39,839 nucleotides of DNA from Gammaproteobacteria bacterium. Its GTDB lineage: Bacteria > Pseudomonadota > Gammaproteobacteria > DRLM01. Numbering within the stretch: position 1 is the stretch's first letter; each line of letters starts with the position of its first letter. The stretch is from contig DRLM01000135.1 in the NCBI GenBank assembly GCA_011375345.1, positions 1 to 39,839 on the forward strand, read 5' to 3'. The position numbers and the translations under genes were made by a program. The notes beneath the pieces were generated by a model. That model searched no databases. It was not told the DNA's origin and saw only the letters and a list, made by a program, of their open reading frames with translations. Shown piece after piece: positions 26,256 to 32,782 of this stretch.

Positions 26256-27095
26256 ATGAAGCTATTAAATAAGGGATTTGTTCTCGGCATGGCCATGGTG
26301 TGGAGCCTGGCACCGGCCGCAAGCCACGCCGCGGCCGAGCCGACGGGAGCAGAAGTCTACGAACACTGCAACGTCAAGTATCCGGGAGAGGACCAGCGCT
26401 CGCGCCTCAGCATCATCTTGCGCGACAAGGACAACAACGAGAAAAAAAACGTCTACCGCCGCTTCTGGAAGGGCTACAAGGGCAAGGACGGGGTGTTCGA
26501 CAAAATGGTGTTGTTCACCGAATTCCCGCCGGACGCCCGCGGTGCCGCCTTCATGCGCTGGGCCTACACTGACCAGACGGACAAAAACGCGGATCAATGG
26601 ATCTATCTGCCCGTGTTGAAAAAAATCCGCCGGGTGTCGGTACGCGACCCGGGTGACAGCTTCCTGGGCTCGGACCTGACCTATGCCGATATCAGCGACA
26701 ACCCCATCAACCCCGGCCGGCACAAGTTGCTGCGGCGGATGGAGAAAGGAGACATGGAGGTGTTCGGGGTGGAGACCGTGCCCACCAATCCTGACAAAGC
26801 CCTGTACAGCCGGGTGATCACTTGGTTTACCCGCAACGGCGCGTCCTGGGACAGCTGCCACAAACGCCAGGTGGACTATTACGACAAACGGGGCGAGCCG
26901 CTGAAACAACAATTCATCAAGTGGCAGCGTGTAGGCAAAGCCTGGGTGTGGGATGAAGTCCTGGTGCGCAACGTTCAAACCGGGCATTCTTCGGTGTTTC
27001 AAGTGAGCGATGTGGAAATCAACGTAGATCTGGACGAGGAAGTGTTCACGGAAAGAGCCCTGCGTCTGGGCGCCCGCAGGGCGGAAAGCCGCTGA
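26256..27095 (+). CDS. Periplasmic LolA-like (outer-membrane lipoprotein-sorting family) protein
   Basis: A 279-residue exported protein with signal peptide MKLLNKGFVLGMAMVWSLAP to ASHA. The mature part matches the LolA-like family found beside RND transporters. Recognisable blocks are FWKGYKGKDGVFDKMVLFTEFPPDARGAAFMRWAY, then DQWIYLPVLKKIRRVS, GSDLTYADIS and a closing FQVSDVEINVDLDEEVFTERAL. The fold is an open half-barrel that holds acyl chains, so it may carry a lipid across the periplasm. Two Cys residues (EHC, DSC) could pair. It is placed between the methyltransferase-like gene and the regulator and RND unit. Substrate is unknown. Confidence 0.85.
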   Translation: MKLLNKGFVLGMAMVWSLAPAASHAAAEPTGAEVYEHCNVKYPGEDQRSRLSIILRDKDNNEKKNVYRRFWKGYKGKDGVFDKMVLFTEFPPDARGAAFMRWAYTDQTDKNADQWIYLPVLKKIRRVSVRDPGDSFLGSDLTYADISDNPINPGRHKLLRRMEKGDMEVFGVETVPTNPDKALYSRVITWFTRNGASWDSCHKRQVDYYDKRGEPLKQQFIKWQRVGKAWVWDEVLVRNVQTGHSSVFQVSDVEINVDLDEEVFTERALRLGARRAESR

Positions 27096-27152
27096 AGAAA
27101 CGCCCCGGCACGACTCACCGTCCTAGATGGCCTGGGCCGCCGGAAGGCCGTG

Positions 27153-27181
27153 TTGACCTGATGTTATACAACGTATAACAT
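27153..27181 (+). promoter_or_regulatory. 21-bp palindromic operator overlapping a promoter
   Basis: ATGTTATAC (27161-27169), AAC, GTATAACAT (27173-27181) is a perfect 9-bp inverted repeat. TTGACC (27153-27158) could be a -35 box, with TATAAC or TAACAT inside the right arm as -10. The palindrome therefore covers the core promoter. It lies 58 bases before the ribbon-helix-helix regulator gene, so autoregulation is likely. The base composition stands out from the GC-rich surroundings. Confidence 0.65.
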
Positions 27182-27239
27182 ACGTCGCACACTTTCCCGG
27201 CGGCCATCGCCGTTTGCTCAGACAGTGAGGTAACACAGC

Positions 27240-27680
27240 ATGCAAAAATCACATAAAAACAGCCGCATGCGGGACGCTGCCATGCGTCGCGAACAGGCCC
27301 TGAACATGGCCATGAAACGCAAAGAAGAATACTTGGGCGCCCGGGTGCCGCGCGAGTTGAAAGACCGTGTCATCGCCCGGGCCAAAGAGCAGGGAATCCC
27401 GGTCTCCATATTGATTCGAAATGTCCTCGAAGACGCTTTCGGTATCGCCCCGGGCCGGCAGCAAAGCGGTTCCCCGTCAACGTCCCAAACGGCGCCGAGC
27501 ACCGAAAGACAAGCCCGCTTTCCTTCGGTGCTCGGCTGGGAAACCATCACCCTGAACAGACCCATCCCTTGCTCCGCCTGCGGCGTGCAACAAGCGGTGG
27601 GCAGCAAGGCCACCTTGGGCGTGGCCTTGCCGGGTGAACAGCACGTGGTGTTGTGTAATCAATGCAAGGAGCGTTTTTGA
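27240..27680 (+). CDS. Ribbon-helix-helix / zinc-ribbon protein, probable regulator
   Basis: A 146-residue protein of unusual make-up. The basic N-terminus leads into YLGARVPRELKDRVIARAKE then VSILIRNVLEDAF (31-67), which fits the beta-strand, helix, helix of Arc/MetJ-type DNA-binding proteins. A Ser/Thr/Gln-rich linker (70-95) follows, and the C-terminus has two CxxC pairs (Cys111, Cys114, Cys139, Cys142), a zinc ribbon or redox sensor. I know of no named family with this combination. GAGGT about eight bases upstream supports the ATG. It sits behind the palindrome and overlaps the beta-barrel gene by 19 bases, so it is probably the operon's regulator. DNA binding is inferred. Confidence 0.75.
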   Translation: MQKSHKNSRMRDAAMRREQALNMAMKRKEEYLGARVPRELKDRVIARAKEQGIPVSILIRNVLEDAFGIAPGRQQSGSPSTSQTAPSTERQARFPSVLGWETITLNRPIPCSACGVQQAVGSKATLGVALPGEQHVVLCNQCKERF

Positions 27681-29170
27681 CGCCGCCTGACCGGGCGCTT
27701 CAGCGTCTCGTCATCGCTGCGTTGTTGTTGATTTTCGCCAGCCGGTTCGCCCACGGTCAGGACGCTGACGCTGTGGGGGAACCGGCCTTTCTGTTTGGCG
27801 ATGAAGCGGAACAGACCACGCCGCCGGCAGACCCACCGTGGTGGAAGGATATCCGCACCTCAGGATACCTGAAGAACGAAACGGCCTACCGCTACCGGGA
27901 ACCCCGTTCCATCACCAAGATTCGCAACGTCGTCTATCTCAACGCCACCTACCCCTACAGCCCCAGGCTGCGCTTCAATTTTGCCGGCTGGGCCTACTAT
28001 GATCTGGCCTACGACCTGTTCGATTATGAAACCATCGCCGCCCGGCTGGAGCGGGAGGAAGGCGAGCCGCTGGCCTTCGTGGTCAACCTGCCGCAGGAAA
28101 AAGACTCGCCGGTGGCAGAGGCCCGCGAACTCTATCTGGACTGGTTCGGGGGCGATGTCGACGTCCGCTTGGGCAAGCAGTTCATCGTCTGGGGCGTACT
28201 GGAAGGGGTGCGCATCGTGGACGAAGTCAACCCGCTGGATTTCCGCGAGCTGGTGATGCCGGAGCTGCTGGACTACCGCATTCCGCTGTGGAGCCTCAAG
28301 GCCGACTGGTACCGGGACAAGGCCAGCTATGAGCTGATCTGGATTCCCGACGTCCGCTTTCACAAACCGGCGCCACGGGGCTCGGAATGGGAGTTCCTGC
28401 AGGAAGTGCCGGGCACCCGCTACCCTGATCGCTTCGACCCGAAAAATTCCGAAATCGGCTATAAAGTCAGCACCAACTTATGGGACACAGAGCTGTCTTT
28501 CAGCTATTTCTACACCTGGGACGATTACCCCGTCATCTTCCGGCACGTGCAGCTCAACTCTGCGGCGCCGCCGGAATTCCTGCCCACCTACACCCGTATT
28601 TCCATGTACGGCGCCACCTTCATCAAGCAGCTGTGGAACATTATTCTCAAAGGCGAGCTGGCCTTTGTCACGGGCAAGTATTTCGCCATCGACAACCTGG
28701 ATGAAAACGGCGACGGCTTTTTGGACTCCAACGGTGAATTCAAGCGCAACCACATCCGCTGGGGCCTGGGGGTGGACTTCAACTGGCTGGGTGCCGATAT
28801 TTCTCCCAGTATCACCCAATGGATCATCCTGAATTACCACGACGCCATGATTCAGGACAAATACGATACCGGTGTCAATCTGTTCATCCGCAAGGACATG
28901 CCGGAGAAATCCATTGTGTTTCAGTTCCTGGCAATGTACCTGGTCAACATGGAAGAGCTGTACATGAACCCGCAATGGACCTTCCGCGTCACCGACCGTT
29001 TCAGCCTCACCGCGGGCCTGGACCTATTCTATGGCAGAAAAGCCTCCTTCGGCGTGGGCAGCAACGCCAGCGCGGTGGGCGGTGTGGAAGTCATCGAGCA
29101 ACGGGCGCAGTTTTTCGGTGAATTTCACGACAACGACCGGGTGTTCATGGAATTCAAATACGCCTTCTGA
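27662..29170 (+). CDS. Outer-membrane beta-barrel protein, DUF1302-like
   Basis: A 502-residue protein with a signal peptide (ASRFAHG-QD) and a predicted beta-barrel. YLKNETAYRYREPRSITKIRN begins the barrel. VDVRLGKQFIVWG, then DEVNPLDFRELV and IPLWSLKADWY are the blocks I associate with DUF1302-type proteins found with MMPL/RND transporters. The protein ends VFMEFKYAF, with the terminal Phe and alternating aromatics expected for BAM recognition. It could be the outer-membrane exit or acceptor for the RND substrate. The ATG at 27662 lies inside the regulator gene. A TTG at 27677 has AAGGAG five bases upstream and may be the real start, which would shorten the signal peptide by five residues. 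Confidence 0.82.
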   Translation: MQGAFLTPPDRALQRLVIAALLLIFASRFAHGQDADAVGEPAFLFGDEAEQTTPPADPPWWKDIRTSGYLKNETAYRYREPRSITKIRNVVYLNATYPYSPRLRFNFAGWAYYDLAYDLFDYETIAARLEREEGEPLAFVVNLPQEKDSPVAEARELYLDWFGGDVDVRLGKQFIVWGVLEGVRIVDEVNPLDFRELVMPELLDYRIPLWSLKADWYRDKASYELIWIPDVRFHKPAPRGSEWEFLQEVPGTRYPDRFDPKNSEIGYKVSTNLWDTELSFSYFYTWDDYPVIFRHVQLNSAAPPEFLPTYTRISMYGATFIKQLWNIILKGELAFVTGKYFAIDNLDENGDGFLDSNGEFKRNHIRWGLGVDFNWLGADISPSITQWIILNYHDAMIQDKYDTGVNLFIRKDMPEKSIVFQFLAMYLVNMEELYMNPQWTFRVTDRFSLTAGLDLFYGRKASFGVGSNASAVGGVEVIEQRAQFFGEFHDNDRVFMEFKYAF

Positions 29171-29221
29171 CACGCCGGCACGAGCACCGCTTACCCTGAC
29201 CCGAACAAGCAGATCACCGTC

Positions 29222-31822
29222 ATGCTGAACAAACTTTACGCCACCGTCAGCCGCCATCCCAAGACCATCATCATCGCCGTGCTGGCCATCACTCTCTACT
29301 TCGCGCTGCAACTGCCTCACTTGCGCTGGGAGACCGATGCCCGGGTCTACCTGCCCAAGGGGCACAAGGCCATTTTGTACGACGAACGGGTGGACGAGTG
29401 GTTCGGGGTGAAAGACGCCGTCATCATCGGTATCGTCAATGACGAGAAAAGCATTTTCAATCCTGAGACCCTGGCGCGCATCGACCGCATCACCCGGCAA
29501 ATCGCCGCTCTGCCCGGCGTGGTGGCCCAGCGCCCCATCGACATCGCCTCCCTGTCCACCGCCACGGTCTTCGTCGGCACCGACGACGAGCTGGTGGCCC
29601 AGCCCCTGATGCCCCGTGTGCCGCAAGGCGACGAGGCCATACAACAACTGAAGCAGCGGATTTACGACCACCCGGAGCTGTTTGTTGGCAATCTGGTCTC
29701 GGCAGACGGCTCGGCCGCCATGATCCGGGCCAAGCTCAAAGAAGGTCAGGCCAACCGCTACATGACCTACTGGCAGATCAAAACCTTGCTGGACAAGGAA
29801 AGGGGCGTCACCCCGGCCTGGTCCGGGGGCGGCGGCGACTGGGCGCAGCAACAATGGCCGGACGAAAGCACGACCACGGCCGCGGCTGATCTCGCAGCGC
29901 CGGAAGGGTGGACGGGCGAGGTCTTCACTCTTGATGAGGCTGCTACCGCGGCGGCCACCCCGGCCGCCCCCGCCCCGGATGCGGCAGCGTCAGGGCAGTG
30001 GTCAGAAGCCGACCGCCAGTCCTGGTGGCAGGGGCAGGCGGCCGCTGCCGGCGACGACAACGGCGACCGCTTCTATCTGGCGGGACGCCCGGTCATCGAG
30101 GTCACCGCCGGCCAGCACGCCATGGCGGACATGCAGGTCATGATCCCCCTGCTGGTGTTGGCCATCGCGGCCACCCTGTTTGCGCTGTTTCGCACCTGGC
30201 GCGGCGTGCTGCTGCCCCTGTTCGTCATGGGCGCCGCCATCATCTGGACCTTCGGCGCCATGGCGGTCCTGAACGTGCCTCTCTATACCATCTCCACCAT
30301 GCTGCCGGTGATTCTGGTGGCGGTGGGCATAGGCGACGCCGTGCACCTCATGAGCCATTACTACGACCACGTCCTGCACGAACCCGGGCGGCCGGCGCCG
30401 GAACTGGTACAGGACGTCATGGGCCGCCTGGGTGCGCCGCTGGTCACCACCTCGCTCACCACCGCGGCGGGGTTCATGTCCTTGTATTTCGCCGAAATGC
30501 CGCCCTTCGTGGTATTTGGCGTGTTCACCGTCGTGGGCATCGCCGTGAGCTGGCTGTTGTCGGTTACCTTCCTGCCCGCCGTGCTGGGCCTGCTCCGCCC
30601 CAAAGTGGGCGGCTACCTGGCCAAGCGCCGCGCCCTGCGCGTGTATTCCGAACAAAACCGGCTGAGCCGCTTTCTGGTGGCGGCTGCCGCGGCGCTGCAC
30701 CAGCGCCGCACCCTCGCCACAACGGGCCTGGCCGCCCTGGTGCTGCTGGGGGCGCTGGGCAGCAGCAAACTCTATGTGGATTCCAGCTGGATGAACGACT
30801 TCCGGCCGGACAGCGATCTGGTCAAGGCCAACACTCTTCTCAACGAACGCTTCGACGGCACCATCTTTCTCAACGTGGTAATCGAGGGCCAGCGGCCGGA
30901 CACCTTCAAATCGCCGGCCCTGCTGCGGCGCATCGCCGCCATGCAGGAAAACATCGCAGACCTGCCCTATGTGGGCAATTCCCGCTCCATCGTGGATTAC
31001 ATCAAAAGCCTCAACCGCAGCCTGCACGCGGACGACCCGGCCTACAGCGTGCTGCCCGAGAGCAAAGGGGAAATCGCCGAAATACTGTTCCTGCTCTCGG
31101 TCTCGGGCCGGCCCGATCAGTTGGACGAGATGATCGACTACGACTACCGCCGCGCCCTGGTCACTTTTTCCATCAAAACCGACCACACCCAGGATCTCAA
31201 GCGTATCATCGACGCCACGCGGGACTTCTCCCAGCACAATTTCGCAGACTTCGACGTGGACGTGAATCTGGCCGGCTCGGCCAATAACTCCTATGTGTGG
31301 GCGGATTTGCTCATCGACAGCCAGACTCTGGCCATCGTGCTGTCCAAGGTGGGCATCTTCCTGCTGGCGCTGCTGCTGTTCCGCTCTGCCAAAATCGCCC
31401 TGTTCACCATCGTGCCGGTCACCCTGACCACACTGTTGATCGCCGGCTTTGCGGGCCTGGCCGGCATCGCCCTGGACGTGTCCACCGCCCTGGCGGCGGG
31501 GGTGGCCATCGGCGTGGGGGTGGACTACGCGGTGCACTACATTTTCCGCTACCGCGCCGAAAAACGGCGCGGGCTGGACGACCTGGCCGCCACCCAGGCC
31601 ACCTTGCGCAGTGTCGGCAAGACCATCGTGTTCAACGCCGCCGTGGTCACCATCGGCTTCGCCGTGCTGTGGCTGTCGCAGTTCCCGCCCCACGTCAAGC
31701 TGGGCTATTTCGTCGTGGCCTACATGGTGCTCAGCTGCGTGATCGCGCTGCTGACCCTGCCCGTGCTGTTTCAATATCACCGCCGGCGCGCCATGACCGA
31801 GGTCGCGGTAAGTGCGACTTAG
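29222..31822 (+). CDS. MMPL/RND family transporter with Trp-rich insertion
   Basis: An 866-residue inner-membrane transporter with two MMPL repeats. TM1 is at about 13-32. The first periplasmic loop starts WETDARVYLPKGHKAILYDERVDEWFG. TM2-6 begin at about 303 (MQVMIPLLVLAIAATLFALF) and include AVGIGDAVHLMSHYYDH. The second half repeats this: LYVDSSWMNDFRPDSD, a second large loop, then GVAIGVGVDYAVHYIFRYR near the end. The family includes HpnN (hopanoids), MmpL3 and aryl-polyene exporters, all moving lipids outward. Residues 197-282 are an inserted Gly/Trp/Ala-rich stretch not expected in the family. The gene is followed by an outer-membrane protein gene that starts inside its stop region. Confidence 0.92.
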   Translation: MLNKLYATVSRHPKTIIIAVLAITLYFALQLPHLRWETDARVYLPKGHKAILYDERVDEWFGVKDAVIIGIVNDEKSIFNPETLARIDRITRQIAALPGVVAQRPIDIASLSTATVFVGTDDELVAQPLMPRVPQGDEAIQQLKQRIYDHPELFVGNLVSADGSAAMIRAKLKEGQANRYMTYWQIKTLLDKERGVTPAWSGGGGDWAQQQWPDESTTTAAADLAAPEGWTGEVFTLDEAATAAATPAAPAPDAAASGQWSEADRQSWWQGQAAAAGDDNGDRFYLAGRPVIEVTAGQHAMADMQVMIPLLVLAIAATLFALFRTWRGVLLPLFVMGAAIIWTFGAMAVLNVPLYTISTMLPVILVAVGIGDAVHLMSHYYDHVLHEPGRPAPELVQDVMGRLGAPLVTTSLTTAAGFMSLYFAEMPPFVVFGVFTVVGIAVSWLLSVTFLPAVLGLLRPKVGGYLAKRRALRVYSEQNRLSRFLVAAAAALHQRRTLATTGLAALVLLGALGSSKLYVDSSWMNDFRPDSDLVKANTLLNERFDGTIFLNVVIEGQRPDTFKSPALLRRIAAMQENIADLPYVGNSRSIVDYIKSLNRSLHADDPAYSVLPESKGEIAEILFLLSVSGRPDQLDEMIDYDYRRALVTFSIKTDHTQDLKRIIDATRDFSQHNFADFDVDVNLAGSANNSYVWADLLIDSQTLAIVLSKVGIFLLALLLFRSAKIALFTIVPVTLTTLLIAGFAGLAGIALDVSTALAAGVAIGVGVDYAVHYIFRYRAEKRRGLDDLAATQATLRSVGKTIVFNAAVVTIGFAVLWLSQFPPHVKLGYFVVAYMVLSCVIALLTLPVLFQYHRRRAMTEVAVSAT

Positions 31823-32768
31823 CGCGCCATCTCCTGATCCTGGCCGGCCGGGCGCCCCCGTTCTCGCTTCCCTGCTCGGACTGGCGGCCTTGTTCGGCGC
31901 CGGACCGCTGGCCGCCGACGCGCCCAAGCGGGACTGGTCCGTGGCACCGGTGCTGGGCCTGTACCAGCCGTCCTTGTCCGACCTCAACCAGGGCGAGTTC
32001 CTTGCCACCATTTCGGGGGACGCCGAACTCATCGACCAAAGCAGTGTAAACGTCAGCGACTCCGGCATCCCCAGCCCTACCGAGCCCTTCACCTATCCCA
32101 TCCCCCTGGATCCCCTGCCCGCCGGCACCACGGCGGCACTGGAATTTCAGTGGCGCTTCGATGACCGCCACACGCTCCTGATCGGGGGCTCGACCTGGGA
32201 GGCCAGCTCCCAGACCCTGATCCGCCGGCCTTTTCCCATGCAGGGTTTTTTTGTTGAAACCGAGGCCACCCGCAAACACAAGGTGTCGTTCACCGAATTG
32301 TTCTTCGGCTGGCGCTATGACCTCCAGCAGCGCCGCGACCGGCATGTTTACTTGCGTCTCAGCCTGCACGACATGTTCGACATCGACCAGCGGGAGGACT
32401 TTTCCTTTTTCTTTCTTGAGGGCCGGCCCAAGGGGGTGCGCAAATCCATCATCATCCAGTCCCAGGCCACTGGCGCCTTGTTGTTGCAAACGGGGCTGGG
32501 GGGCGAATGGTTCGTCACCAACTGGCTGTCGCTGAGCCTGGAGGCCAACTACGCCTACGGGCTCAACGAAGTGGTGTTGCGGGACGGCAGCGTCAACGTG
32601 GACTTCCGGGACTCCGACAACGTCGCCCTCAAATCCCCCCTGAAACCGGAGAACCCGCCGGAGGGCCGATTCGACATGCAATACAAGCTGCCGGACGACA
32701 GTTACAAAACCCTGCGCCTGGACTTCAGCGGCTGGAAAGCGCTGGCCAAAGTCTCCATCCATTACTAG
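31812..32768 (+). CDS. Outer-membrane beta-barrel protein of unknown function
   Basis: A 318-residue protein with a signal peptide (LASLLGLAALFGAGPLAA-DA). The remainder alternates polar and aromatic residues in strands typical of an outer-membrane barrel: WSVAPVLGLYQPSLSDLN, AALEFQWRFDDRHTLLIGGSTWE, SFTELFFGWRYDL, HVYLRLSLHDMFDI, LLLQTGLGGEWFVTNWLSLSLEANYAYG. It ends LAKVSIHY, with Tyr last, as in many outer-membrane proteins. I do not recognise a named family. The GTG start overlaps the RND stop by 11 bases, so it is translationally tied to the transporter and probably works with it. Only 14 bases separate it from the TPR gene. Confidence 0.78.
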   Translation: MRLSAPSPDPGRPGAPVLASLLGLAALFGAGPLAADAPKRDWSVAPVLGLYQPSLSDLNQGEFLATISGDAELIDQSSVNVSDSGIPSPTEPFTYPIPLDPLPAGTTAALEFQWRFDDRHTLLIGGSTWEASSQTLIRRPFPMQGFFVETEATRKHKVSFTELFFGWRYDLQQRRDRHVYLRLSLHDMFDIDQREDFSFFFLEGRPKGVRKSIIIQSQATGALLLQTGLGGEWFVTNWLSLSLEANYAYGLNEVVLRDGSVNVDFRDSDNVALKSPLKPENPPEGRFDMQYKLPDDSYKTLRLDFSGWKALAKVSIHY

Positions 32769-32782
32769 GCGGCCCCCGGCGC

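Noticed and set aside
30002-32092. 696-codon minus-strand frame across the RND gene
   Set aside because: It is a shadow of the MMPL gene. The His/Gln/Gly-rich composition is typical of antisense reading in GC-rich DNA.
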